DNA of 64,000 nt from Durusdinium trenchii (Eukaryota > Sar > Dinophyceae > Suessiales > Symbiodiniaceae). The position numbers were made by a program, and so were the translations under genes. Below, piece after piece: positions 11,167 through 21,714 of this stretch. Each line of letters opens with the position of its first letter. The stretch's first letter is position 1. The notes beneath the pieces were generated by a model. The model saw only the letters and a list, made by a program, of their open reading frames with translations. It ran no database searches and was not told the origin of the DNA. Location: positions 563,016 to 627,015 of the forward strand of contig CAXAMN010025650.1 of the NCBI GenBank assembly GCA_963970005.1. The letters run 5' to 3'.

Positions 11167-13990
11167 AAAAAGCTAAGGTCAGGACAGCGTTTGATCATGA
11201 TCTCCCGCAATGATGAGCATCGACCGCTGGCTCGTTTTGGAGCCACCATTGCCATGGCTCCAGACTGCTCTGCAGTGGCTGGGCGAGAGACAGGAACACT
11301 TTAGACACACGGGGAACAAAGAGGAAAAGAAAATAACAACATCCAAAAAGGGCAGGAACCTGGACCATAAAGTGGTCTAAATGGCTAAATCAACAGGGGA
11401 AGAAACGACTCTAGGGTTCTTGTTTCCAAGACCAGAGTGGGTCCCCAAGATGAGACAGTTTTCTTGGGTCGTTCCATTTTTGTTGCCTGCATGGACCATT
11501 AAACTGTCAGAAAAGGGCCATAGAGGGCAACAAGGGTCTTGGGCTGGACGAGCGGTGCACAGGCCTTGTTTCTCCGTGCGTTTGTGAGAAAACATGGTGC
11601 ACAGAGGTGAAAAGGCCTCCAACCTAGTAGCGTCCTTGTTCCTAGTAGCAATGCCCTTTGCTCCTAGTAGCTTCTTTGTTCCTAGTAGCGATGCCAGGAG
11701 CCCCTAGTAGCTTCTTTGTTCCTAGTAGTATGGCCAGGAGCCCCGAACGTAGCGTCCGATCGCTCCGTTCGTAGCGATGCCAGGAGCCCCGAACGTAGCT
11801 TCTTGTTACTAGCGATGGCCTCCAAATTAGCCCAGTTTCGAGCCTCTTTACACCAAAAGTCCTCTTGGTTCTGCCGAGGTCTTAGTGATGGGTGGCATTG
11901 AAGGACACATTATTGGAGGCAATGTTCTTTTGCATTTCTTCATTGTTACTGCTTGCCGATGGACCATGGTTTCGTCACTCCATGTACAGATCTTACAACA
12001 TTCCTCATTGTACAGAATACAAGCGATACAAGCCAGTTTTCGAATCAATAGGTCTGTTCTGGTTTGTTTGTCCCAAAATCCCTCAGGTATTTGCTTGAGG
12101 GAAGTTTGGCGCTTCGACGTGGATTTGCAAAGCTGGGATCGGCTGGAAGAGCCACCTTGGACTCCTCGACGTGGTGCCATACCGGTAGTGTGTGAAGGCG
12201 CCAATCAGACAGTTCCTGGATCAGCTTGACAAGCAAAGGAAGTCCTGCACGTGACGAAGTGTGTTTTTATCACGGTGTCTTGCTGACCTTCCAATTTGTG
12301 TGTTCTTGTTTTGCTTTCTCTATGTTCTCTTAGGGAGAACATGGGTGATACATGGTTGATTATCGTGATTACTCATTTGTGAATTATAAAGAGACACATC
12401 AACAAAAGAAACATATAATATATATCTCATCAGTCTGAGCTTGTTTTTGAGCTTGTTTTGGTTTTGTTTTCTCTTGTTTCCCTGCGCCAGGTCGACTCCT
12501 GTTGGTGGGCGGAACGGGGCTCGATGCTCATCCAGTTCGGGAAATTTGGGCTGCGGAGATGGACAGGTGCCTTACAATGCCACAGTTCCTACAGCAATTG
12601 GTTGCCTTTTTGCCCTTTACTAGTAGCTCCTGGCTTTACTAGTAACAAGAAGCTACGAACGGAACAAAAGGGGCTACTAGTAGCTGGAACAGTAATGTTT
12701 CTTTGTTCATCGAAAGCCTGGCATTCGATGTGAAGCACTGGAGTCTTGAAAGTTGCCAGCCTGCGAAGCACTTGTTGTCCAGATGGTGTCCAAAGAACTG
12801 GCGGCCGACATCCAAAGATGTACCATGGGAAGATGCCGTGTGTGCACTTTGGGAATCTTGGCACCAAATCAGTTGGGGGACAAATGGGACTCCATGTGAA
12901 GGCAAGAACTACCCTAAAATTCGGGGCAGAGAATGAAAGGAAGGTCTGTTTGTTTGACACGGTTTTTTCTCCTCAAGCCGTACTAACAGTGTGCTTCAAA
13001 CCATGGTATCCATTCAGGGTGGATCCGCCGATTCAAGAATGATTGCTTTTCGTGTAAGCCCTTTGCAAATTCGGTCGGCTAGGTCTTGGCCACAGCCTTT
13101 CCAAGTTATGTTCCCCTCAAAATCTAGGAACCAAATGAAGACTAGTAGCGTCCTTGCTCCTAGTAGAAATGCCCTTTGTTCCGTTCGTAGCTTCTTGTTA
13201 CTACTAGTAAGGCACCTGTTACTAGTAGCGATGCCCTTGTTACTATTTGCTTTTTCCACTCAAAATCTAGGAACCAAATGAAGACTGCCAGGGCTTCAAG
13301 GAAGCTCCCGCCGCCTTATTTGGGGCGGCGGAGGAGCTTCCTTGAAGAAGTCTGAGCTTTCCTGCGTCCTGTGGCCCAGATGGTTACGTGTATAAGCCTG
13401 CCTTCTCTTAGCAGCCGACCTCCCGGCATTAAACACATTGAAAAAGGTTGTATTTTTTTTTCAAATACTGTATTATATATTTAATGTGTTCCTAGTGGCT
13501 TCTTGCTCCTAGTAGCGATGCCAGGAGCCCCTAGTAGCTAGCGTCCTTGCTCCTACTTATAGATATATTACTAATTTTGAGGTGAACAACTGCTTTGTCT
13601 CAGGTCTTGGCCTTATTGTTCCAAATGGCTAAGGTACCGAGCTCACAGAACATCCACTATGGAGGTGCGAAGGATCATGTTGCTTAAATCGTTGCTTGTT
13701 TCATGTAAACAGCATGCCTGCGGGGCCCTGCGGGGTGCATGTTCTTCCGGTTTTGAACCAAAGTCGAAACTTGTTGCGATTTCGACTTTGGTTTCTGATT
13801 TCTACAGCTGGAGGTCAAGCAACCCACAGCAAACCACATTCACAATGAGGCTCACATACTGACCTGATTCCAGGCAGTCTCCTCTTGTTTGACTCCGCGG
13901 GCGCTCTTTGGTCTAGCAAAGATGAAGGGAGAACCTGGACCAAGCTTGTTTCAAAATTGCCTTTCGGGCAAGAAGCTGAGCAGGCCGGCT
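11167..13990 (+). CDS. Kelch-like / Asp-box (BNR) repeat protein, partial
   Basis: Four + strand exons carry beta-propeller-like repeats. The first, about 11167-11280, includes RPLARFGATIAMAPDCSAVA. Exon 12087-12184 has EVWRFDVDLQSWDRL followed by PPWTPRRGA. Exon 12491-12566 has GRLLLVGGTGLDAHPVREIW. Exon 13874-13990 has ALWSSKDEGRTWTKL, an Asp-box (S-x-D-x-G-x-T-W). The pattern of W...W, then P-W-x-x-R, then GG is typical of kelch-type modules, and such mixed repeat proteins are common in dinoflagellates. The start, the end and the intervening blades are not resolved; exons near 14069 and 14773 may belong to it. A role in protein binding is the usual family inference; no catalytic residue is visible. 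The repeat assignment is fairly safe, the continuity of the gene less so. Confidence 0.55.
11612..11825. repeat. Modular repeat array with GAACG/CGTTCG connectors
   Basis: Long array within the presumed kelch gene intron. After standard TAGTAG units it switches to GAACGTAGC and CGTTCGTAGC connectors around 11742-11800 and ends in a GATGGCCTCCAA word. Confidence 0.9.
12616..12690. repeat. Modular repeat array
   Basis: CTAGTAGCTCCTGGC, AACAAGAAGCTACGAACGG and GGGGCTACTAGTAGC words. Confidence 0.75.
13116..13286. mobile_element. Repeat array bracketed by 28-bp direct duplication
   Basis: The 28-bp sequence starting CTCAAAATCTAGGAACC occurs at 13116-13143 and again, identical, at 13259-13286. 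Between them (13144-13258) lies a modular repeat array. The arrangement looks like an insertion with a long target duplication. Each copy contains TAG|GAACC, which could act as AG acceptor and GA donor. The duplicated sequence also resembles a separate dispersed repeat at 44980 and 51768. Confidence 0.7.
13294..13347. repeat. Inverted repeat (hairpin)
   Basis: Arms CTTCAAGGAAGCTCC and GGAGCTTCCTTGAAG enclose GCCGCC...GGCGGC, giving a stem of about 22 pairs with a short loop and a small mismatch. Confidence 0.85.
13489..13556. repeat. Modular repeat array
   Basis: CTTCTTGCTCCTAGTAGCG and CAGGAGCCCCTAGTAGC words. Confidence 0.8.
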
Positions 13991-14550
13991 GTAAGTGAAG
14001 ATTGCATCGATGTGATGCTGTGCAGGCTTTACCCGGTGCCAGTGTTGCCATTTCCACGGGTTTCTTAGGTGGCCTTTGTTCGATGTTGCAATGGCTACCT
14101 AGTGGCCGTGACTATGTCCACAAAGGTTTGGCTATCGTTTGACGCTTGTCTTGAGATTGGAGCTTTGCATGTGCAAGTTGAAGTCGCAGACTGTGGTTCA
14201 CGTTTCTGTTTGAAGTTTTGGAAGCTTCTGTTTTGGACATCCTGTGTGCGCACCGCATAGCCGGCATAGCACAATCAATTGATTCAACCAAGTGCAATGT
14301 GATGTCATGAGTCATGCTTCTCATAAGGATGGGATAACTTGGGCAACTGCAGATGCCGGACGGGATCATACCAGACGACCCTTACAAGAGCATGGCGCAC
14401 AAGGCATGAAGCAGCATGCCAAGCAAAAGGCAACTTGAACACATGTCACGGTTGCAATTTGAGGTAAAAGTGGCAAGAGCAACTTCCTTCCACTTTCTGA
14501 CAGACCACCAGGCATATGGTGCTGTCTTTTTTGGGTGTTGAGCTTGATTG

Positions 14551-14762
14551 TAGGTTGGAGGCCATCGCTACTAGTAACAAGAAGCTACTAGAAACAAAGG
14601 GCATCGCTACTACTAGGAGCAAGGACGCTACTAGTAGCTTCTGGCCTTACTACTATATAGTAACAATAAGCTACTAGGAGCAAGTGCATCGCTACTAGTA
14701 ACAAAGGTCATTACTACTAGTAGTCTAGTAGCATGTTTACTACTAGCAACAAGAAGCTAATA
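14551..14762. repeat. Mixed modular repeat array
   Basis: Begins with TTGGAGGCCATCGCTACTAG, the 21-bp family word, and continues without a break into AACAAGAAGCTACTAG and AGCAAGGACGCTACTAG words. This shows that the two repeat families share connectors and can be fused. Confidence 0.9.
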
Positions 14763-15296
14763 GGTTTCGAGTTTGTCGACTTGTCCAGGTCTACGCTGCC
14801 AAGTCACCGACGTGGTGACTTGCGATACATCGGAGATCTTGATTGTTGCTCGGAACCGCGAGACTTGTCAGTTGACTCTTTGGCGATTATCTCTACAGGA
14901 GCGTTTCGGCAAGGGAGAAGCTGCAAGGGAGTTTTGCTTCTGCCAAATGCAGAGAAGAACCATCTTCCCGTGTGCAAAATTCTTCTTAGTATGAGTGGCT
15001 TGAGAATTACGCTCTTTACCAGGGATCCACTGCAATTTTTGGAGGAGGAATGTCGTGCTTGCTGGCAATGCCTCGTGCCGCAAATCCATATCTATCCAGG
15101 CACAGCTTATGCTTCACATTGCTTCACTATATTTGTTTGGTACGATGAAGGCTTTTTGTTGTTCTTTTTCTCAGAGGGCCGTTGTCTCACTGATCTTGCC
15201 CTGGGCACTTCTATGCTCAACTCTAAGCGTTGTCTCACTTTGCTTTGTAGATTCATTGGAATTGAGAAAGCTTCTTTGAAGCTGCAAGCTGTGCAG

Positions 15297-15876
15297 GATT
15301 TTCATCTGTGAATCAACTTGTGGCAGCGGGCCGTGCGGTGGTGGAAACGCCACATGGCCCTGAAGTGCGAGCTGTGCTTCCTTGCAGCATTGGAGAGTCT
15401 TGATCACTCGGTTTCCCTATCCTTGCCCAATGGTTTGGCCTCATTCTTCTCCGTTTTGTCACAGTGCCCTTGTCCTGTTGCTGTGGAATTGTGAGCGATA
15501 TCGAACAAGTATTGTTCCCGCGTTTTGTGTCCATGTTCGCGTTTTGTGTCGAGCTTTCTCGTTCTACAGGAATGAACAGTGAGGTTTGCCCCTGCACCCT
15601 GAGTTGGGTTTGTTGGGGCTGATGCATCATATGGCCATATTTTGTTTTTGCCCTTCTTGGCGCTAAACTAATGAGCTTAGCGTTGCAAAACCATTTCAGA
15701 GGATGCAAAGATGCTTGTCTGAGCTAAGGTTTGTGGAATTTAATCCAATCAATGAATTCACCATTTGGCGTGCAAGCCCATTGCCTGTGGATCGCCATCG
15801 GGCCATGCTAGATCGCTTAGGGTCTTCCCAGACCAAGGTGGATGTGTTTACGTGGCAGACGCATGGCTTTGTTTAG
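15297..15876 (+). CDS. 3' exons of an unrecognised gene
   Basis: Two open + strand segments with protein-like composition. The first begins after GTGCAG at 15297 and encodes FSSVNQLVAAGRAVVETP and GPEVRAVLPC up to about 15400. The second, about 15698-15876, encodes MQRCLSELRFVEFNP, LPVDRHRAMLDRLGS and TKVDVFTWQTHGFV and then a TAG stop. The join between them was not resolved. I do not recognise the family. An upstream open segment at about 14775-14990 (ILIVARNRETCQLTLWRLSL) may be a further exon. Confidence 0.4.
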
Positions 15877-15907
15877 CACCTTTTTTCCATTACGTTATGT
15901 GTTTATA

Positions 15908-16013
15908 CTACTACTAGGAGCAAGGATGCTACTAGGGGCTCCTGGCACTACTAGTAGCAAGAAGCTACTAGTAAAGAAAGCAAAAGGGCATCGCTACTAG
16001 TAACAAAGGGTCG
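15908..16013. repeat. Modular repeat array
   Basis: AGCAAGGATGCTACTAGG, GGCTCCTGGC and AGGGCATCGCTACTAGTAAC words, about 30 bases after the stop of the preceding exon. Confidence 0.8.
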
Positions 16014-16265
16014 ACTTGCCAAGTCTTGTTGCTTGCTTAATTAGTGCTTGACATTCTCAGGATCCACATCATGGGTGCTCTTCTTCCTTGCATGGGCAAC
16101 GACTGGATTCCTCGTGGTTTGGCAAATGGTTCCACTCTTGAACTGCCTTACCAGAAGGATGACGAATGGAACTATTGGCACTGAGATGGTCGCTTTGCGG
16201 GCCGTTTGATGGTGCCCGGGGCCTCCGCCATTTAAACTCAGGCGATTATTCTTTTGAATCAATCC

Positions 16266-16404
16266 GATGACTCATTTTACTTGATATCCTCACCAAATGT
16301 TAATAGCTTCTTGTTACTACTAGTAAGGCACCTGTTACTACTAGCGAGGCACTTGTTACTACTAGCGAGATGACTCATTTTACTTGATATCCTCACCAAA
16401 TGTT
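16266..16404. mobile_element. Repeat array bracketed by 36-bp direct duplication
   Basis: A perfect 36-bp duplication beginning GATGACTCATTTTACTTG occurs at 16266-16301 and 16369-16404. The 67 bases between (16302-16368) are a modular repeat array of TTGTTACTACTAG words. A single insertion event with a long target duplication is the simplest reading. On the minus strand the duplicate contains GAG|GATATC, a possible AG/GA splice pair. Confidence 0.8.
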
Positions 16405-17099
16405 GCGGCACGTGCCTTCACCAATGGTTTCAATGAGTCATTGGCTGTTTTGCTGATCGTGTGCGGATGATGTTGTAAATACCCGCAGCCATTGCCTGTG
16501 TGCAGTTCGACTTCAATTTTGTTCTTTAATTCGAGTCATGGCTGTGCCAACTTCCAGACCGAACAATAGCCAAGAGGCTGTTCATACCATTCGCCACGGG
16601 CAAAACGTGCCACTTTGCTGCGGGACTTTGGAAGCAGGTTTTGGGGAGTCATCTGCAGGGTCGAATAAAACCAGCCAGGTGTGACAACACTTCTTGCATG
16701 CAGACAATCCCTTCGATTGGAATTAACATTCTACAACAAGTTCTTACAAGGATCATGTCAAGAAAAGCCATTCACACTGCCATCACGAGCAGAAAGACAC
16801 TTCAATCATTGGCAGGACAGATGTGATAACCATTCAAGCACAATGCTCAAGTCTTGCAAAAACACTAAGAACAGCAACTTCAAAACAGTCTTGCCCAAGA
16901 ATCCCAATCGCTCTTAGGTTGGAGGCCATCGCTCTTAGATTGGAGGAAACAAAGAAAAAGGAAAAGGTTTGTTGGAGGCGTATCATACAGCGAGGGTTCG
17001 TCAAGGGAGCTTCTCCCGCCCTCAGGGGATCGTCATGTGTCTCCTTCCACGTGATAGCTTCCTGTCTGATGTTTTATGATTTTACTTGCTACCCTTCAT

Positions 17100-17296
17100 C
17101 ACAGACCCTAGGAACAAAGAAGCTACTAGCAGAGGGCATCGCTACTAGGAGCAAGGACGCTACTAGGGGCTCCTGGCCTTACTACTAGGAGCAAGGACGC
17201 TACTACGGGCTCCTGGCCTCACTACTAGGAGCAAGGACGCTACTAGGGGCTCCTGGCCTTACTACTAGGAGCAAGGACGCTACTACGGGCTCCAAG
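17100..17296. repeat. Modular repeat array, long regular form
   Basis: Repeats the pair GCTACTAGGAGCAAGGAC and TAGGGGCTCCTGGCCT four times with period about 60 bp. The array ends about 300 bases upstream of the PPR gene. Confidence 0.9.
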
Positions 17297-17595
17297 GATT
17301 TGCATGGAACATGAAACATCCAGGGGGTTCGACATCATGTGGCTTCACAGCAAGGTGGAGTGGAACATTGAAAAGCAACTTTTGAGGAACCGAAGCAGAA
17401 AAATCCTTGATCAAACGCATGAACATGGACAAGCCACACATTGCAAGGCCTCACAATGCTAAATATGTGCATGGTGGCATTGTAGGTTTTTCAGCTTTGA
17501 CCAACTAGTTTCGGGATCAACCCTGCAGAAGATACCAACTCTGAAGACAATGCCATGGTATGTGACTTTTTGAAGCATGATACGTTGTCAGAGCT

Positions 17596-18879
17596 ATGTG
17601 GACACAGAGAACTCGATCTTCCCATTTACTCTTTTGTCAAGCGCGGCTCTCCAGCGAGGTTGCAACACGAGACACGGCATTGCAGCACGTGTCTGGTATG
17701 ACAAGCACAAACCAAGTTGACACTTTCCAGAAGAAGCCAACTGTGGAAGAAGTGGAAGCTCGATATCCCTCGAGAGCTCGATTGTGGACTGTCCTTCGTG
17801 TTTGTGCCAGTCATGGAGACCCTTGTCGTGTTCATGCCTGGCTCAGAAGACATTCAAATGAGGAGTGTCCTGAAGCCGACCCACGAATGGCAGACTTTAT
17901 GATACATGCCTATGCCAAAGTTGCCGACTTGGCAAGAGCAGAGAAAGCACTTGTGGACATGATCCGAAATAGAGTTCATCCCACCACAGAATCCTTCAAT
18001 GCAATATTGGCAGCTTGTGCACGGAAAGAGGATGTGTCATCAGCGTTAAAATGGTTTGGGAGGATGCTAGAGGCGGATTTGGTGCCAGACATTGTTACCT
18101 ACAGAACACTAATTTCCACGTGTGCACGTGCTGGTAATTTGCCATTGGCGGAGGAGTGGTTAGGAAAGATGCTCAGAGCAACGAGAAGACTTGACGTTGT
18201 AAGTTGCAGCTCAATCATTGGTGGATATGCGTCGACAGGTGATGCACATCATGCACAGAAATGGCTTGAAAGGATGCTGGCTGCTGGACTTCGTCCCAGT
18301 GGTTATGCCTTCAACCCAGTGATTTGTGTGTGGTCCTATGCAGATCCATCCAAGTCTGAAGCTTGGATCTGGAAAGCCATGGAGGCTGGAAGTAAACCAA
18401 GTGACGCAGCACTGCAGAGGACACTTGCAGGATATGTTCAAAACCACAATTGGGAAGGATGCCTTCGCATGAAGGATCTTCTAAAGCGTTTGAAGCGATG
18501 GCCCAGCTCATGGGCAATTGCATTGTTAGCAAAGCCGCATGCAGCTGCTGGTGATTTTGAGTCTATCGAAGAACTCATTCAAGAGCTTCATGTCAATCAA
18601 TCGAATCCAGATGCTTCCTGTTTCAAAGCCTTGCTTGCGGCTTATGCGCGTTCGCCTCGTCCAGTTGAAGATGAACGAGTCGAGTTGTGTTGCGAGCAAT
18701 TGTTTGCTTTGGTCTCGCTCGAGCCAAGTCTTTTGGGAGATGCTCGGCGAGCTTTGGGCCAGGAAAGATATCAGAGACTGGCCAGCAGATTGGGATTGAA
18801 CATACAGCCACAAATTCACCGTAAAGGGCATGCAAGGAATCGTGTCGTTGGATCGTGGGGAGAGATTCCTCCTGCTTGA
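17596..18879 (+). CDS. Pentatricopeptide repeat (PPR) protein
   Basis: An intact single-exon gene of 427 codons from ATG to TGA. Five consecutive 34-35 residue PPR motifs run from about residue 96 to 269, for example SFNAILAACARKEDVSSALK and TYRTLISTCARAGNLPLAEE; weaker helical repeats follow to about 375. PPR proteins are helical-hairpin RNA-binding proteins that act mostly in mitochondrial and plastid RNA processing, stability, editing or translation. The N-terminus (MWTQRTRSSHLLFCQARLSS) is rich in Arg/Ser and lacks acidic residues in its first 20 positions, which fits an organellar targeting peptide. No DYW, E or SMR domain is seen. The absence of introns is unusual in this window and fits a retroposed gene. 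ATG is preceded by GTCAG, a possible trans-splice acceptor. The specific RNA target cannot be told from the sequence. Confidence 0.9.
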   Translation: MWTQRTRSSHLLFCQARLSSEVATRDTALQHVSGMTSTNQVDTFQKKPTVEEVEARYPSRARLWTVLRVCASHGDPCRVHAWLRRHSNEECPEADPRMADFMIHAYAKVADLARAEKALVDMIRNRVHPTTESFNAILAACARKEDVSSALKWFGRMLEADLVPDIVTYRTLISTCARAGNLPLAEEWLGKMLRATRRLDVVSCSSIIGGYASTGDAHHAQKWLERMLAAGLRPSGYAFNPVICVWSYADPSKSEAWIWKAMEAGSKPSDAALQRTLAGYVQNHNWEGCLRMKDLLKRLKRWPSSWAIALLAKPHAAAGDFESIEELIQELHVNQSNPDASCFKALLAAYARSPRPVEDERVELCCEQLFALVSLEPSLLGDARRALGQERYQRLASRLGLNIQPQIHRKGHARNRVVGSWGEIPPA

Positions 18880-18952
18880 GGCAGTGAAGTTCCAGATTCC
18901 TGAAAAAGCTGCCAGAAATATGTAAGCTCAAACGGTTTGGATGATAAATGTA

Positions 18953-19014
18953 GCGATGGCCTCCAACCTACTAGCTAGCGATGGCCTCCAACCTAATAGC
19001 AATGGCCTCCAACG
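18953..19014. repeat. 21-bp family repeats
   Basis: Three copies of GATGGCCTCCAACCTA, starting about 75 bases after the PPR stop codon. Confidence 0.85.
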
Positions 19015-20600
19015 TGAAACATTACAATTCAATACCTTCGCTCCAGGCATGTTTGTAGTTTGAAAGTATGACAGTTGATCATCTCATGTGGATACATCCA
19101 CGCAGCCTGATTATGTAGCTCGAAACCGCAACGCACTGAGCATGTTGCTGCAAATTATGCCAGCATAGACCCCAAACAGTTTCAGCATCATTTTGTTCAA
19201 GCGTCAACTCCTCGAATTCCAATTTGGGAATGGCATGTAAAAAGTTTGAAACCTGTAATGTTGACCTCTGATTGATAAACGGGGTGGCATAAATTTTGGT
19301 TTACTCTAACAAGAAAACATTTATATAACTTTGAAATGAAATGATCCCGTACAAAAACAATAGTTGTTTTAATTTATAGTGTTTTTTGTTGCAAAATGTG
19401 CTAACTTTATTTAGGGTGAGAGTGGGTTTATTAATCAGGGCGGGAACTTGGCTAACTTTATTTCGGGTCCCTTTATTAAAATAGTAGTAAGGCCAGGAGC
19501 CCCTAGTAGCGTCCTTGCTCCTAGTAGGTCAACATTAATCTCGAGTACCTATTAAAAAACGGACCCCTATTAGAAAAAAGTCATGTCGGAAACCCCTAAA
19601 TACGGTTTATATTTGTTTTTAAATTACCGCCCTTTCAAGCCGCTACTAAACTACCAACATTGCCGGCTTTGAAGGAGTTTTTTTTTATTAGGTTCCAAAA
19701 ACAACGGTAACTGCCCACCTCTGTCCACCCTGCCTATCCACCATGACACGCCGCGCTTACACCAGCAGGCTTTCCTTCCCCCAATGGCACGGACTCACGC
19801 AAACGCACTTGCCACCGAGGTCATGCAACACCGCATGGGACAGCGACATCACCTTTCGAAAGCTTTAGCTGTTAGTCTACTGAAGAATCACTATTCTAAT
19901 GAAGGTTTTTGTAGGGGAAAAGGAAGACCCTTCGATCTGGAGCTTTTTTGCATTTTTGATACGAGTTTAATAAAGGATTTTATATAAAGCTTTACTGATT
20001 TACTTTTTGGTTTTGAAGCTCTTCCCAGGTGACCCTATTTTCGACCCCCCGATTTCAGGGACCCCCTATTAGAAAAAATGCGACCGAGGTTTCCTTATTA
20101 GGGGGGGGGGCCGTGTTTTTTAATAGGTGGACCGGATTAGTTCCGGATTCCCGGGGTCACATGCGCAAACACGAAGGGATATATTTCATGAGAGAGTCCA
20201 AGGATGATATCAAAGGCTGCATCACTGCATTCATAGCCACACGAAAACATACCCGGACAAGGTGGTGGAGAAAGGGAAAACGGCATGGCCAAGCAGGGGA
20301 TAAGGCCGGGACAAGGTGGCGATAAGAGGGCCGACAACGCGCACAAGCAGGACACAGACCTGGACAAGGCCCGGACAAAGCCCCCACAAGGAGCTCGCGA
20401 AGCTGCCCCACGGCGCGGCCACGCAGGACACACAGACCCAGGATGACCCAGGCCTGAACAAGGACCGGGCGAGGCCACTAAACTGCTTGGTCAGGAGGAC
20501 ACCAGGATGACAAGTTAGGGACAAGAGCGCGGGTAGGAGGACAAGAAGAGGACAACACCGGGACACAGGGCTCAGGGGAACGGCAGAGACTGCAGCCAGT
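19015..20600. other. Gene-free stretch with degenerate short repeats
   Basis: No coding support. It holds a short modular array at 19484-19530, several copies of the word CCCCTATTAG or similar (19560, 20064, 20092), a run of G near 20100, and a GC-rich block at about 20247-20480 with repeated GGACAAGG. Frames on both strands through the GC-rich block are open only because of composition. Confidence 0.6.
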
Positions 20601-20899
20601 GTGTTTTGCTTGAGAAAGAAGCCAAAAATTAGACTGTTGGGGGGATGTATTGTGACAAGGTGAGTGTAGAACAGTTGGACAGCCCAACGACTTGCAAAGT
20701 CTTCCAAGCAAAAAAGAGCCGCAAAGAAACCGCTTCAGCGATGTGCTTGCCATGGCAGCCTCAGCTTCCTCGTGGTGCACATCCTCAGCCCGTCGTCGAT
20801 GACAGATGGCTGTTGGGTGACCGGCCTTCTATTTTCGCACTACTTTCTTTGTTGCGTGCCAGGGAAGCACGTCAAGAAAGATGGGCATCGATTGCCTGA

Positions 20900-21176
20900 T
20901 TGTTGGGCATATGGGTGGGCCCGCGGAACCCGAGAAGTTTGCTGCAATGATGCGCGAATTTCGGACATGGAAGAAAAGGCAGCCTCTTTTCGTTCGGGCT
21001 CGATGGACGCACCTTCTCCATGCGTGGGGGCAGAGTGGCAATCACTGCGATATCTCAAAGAGTCCGCAGAGAGGCTGTTTTATCAAGGTGAACCTTTTGG
21101 TGACGAAACACTAGAGCAGCAGCTCATAGAAAAATCTGATCAGACTTACGAGGCACCAGGATTGCAATGCAATTGA
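20900..21176 (+). CDS. Terminal exon of an unrecognised gene
   Basis: Open + strand segment ending at TGA 21174-21176. It encodes EWQSLRYLKESAERLFYQGE and FGDETLEQQLIEKSDQTYE, a hydrophilic helix-like sequence. A second frame over the same bases is also open, so the choice rests on composition. The upstream limit was not determined. No family recognised. Confidence 0.35.
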
Positions 21177-21714
21177 ATCACAGTCGTGTACAAACATTGC
21201 ATTATCCTCATCTTTTTGTTTTTGCTGTTGTTTGTTGATTCGATCTGTCACTCTCTTGTCACTTGTGGTGAGATAGGTTTGCCAAAAGAAGTTCTGCCAA
21301 GAGATGAGTGTTTGTTTTATGTTGAGGTGTAAACATTGTTGCAGTCCAACCCTGCTCGAATTGAGACCACTACATGTAATTTACCGACGTGTGTGCGTGT
21401 GTGTGTACCCATGTGCACCAGGCATGTCCAGCAGCTTTGCTGCTTGCTTTGGATTCACGCGTTTGCCGATTGAAAATAAACAGTTATGTGAGCGGACAAG
21501 AGGATTCTGCGGCAGAGGCGAGCCTTGATCAAATGAAAGGCGAAAAGGCCATGTCTACAATACTTTTGAAACCCTATGTTTCAGAGAGGACCTTTAACGG
21601 ACCAAATTTGACAACATTAAATATTGCAAGACTCAGAAGGAACCAACAGGAAGTGTTTTGATTGAACAATCGCTGCGCCAGTTGATTGATGTAAAGATTT
21701 GCTTAAAGACTCAG

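Noticed and set aside
14733-15311. A single 192-residue protein from the long + ORF
   Set aside because: It begins inside the repeat array and mixes unlike segments. A different frame in the first half (LIVARNRETCQLTLWRL) looks more protein-like, so the long ORF is probably chance.
20231-20707. Minus-strand 158-residue frame
   Set aside because: Leu/Pro/Cys-rich translation of the GC-rich GGACAAGG block; several frames are open there.
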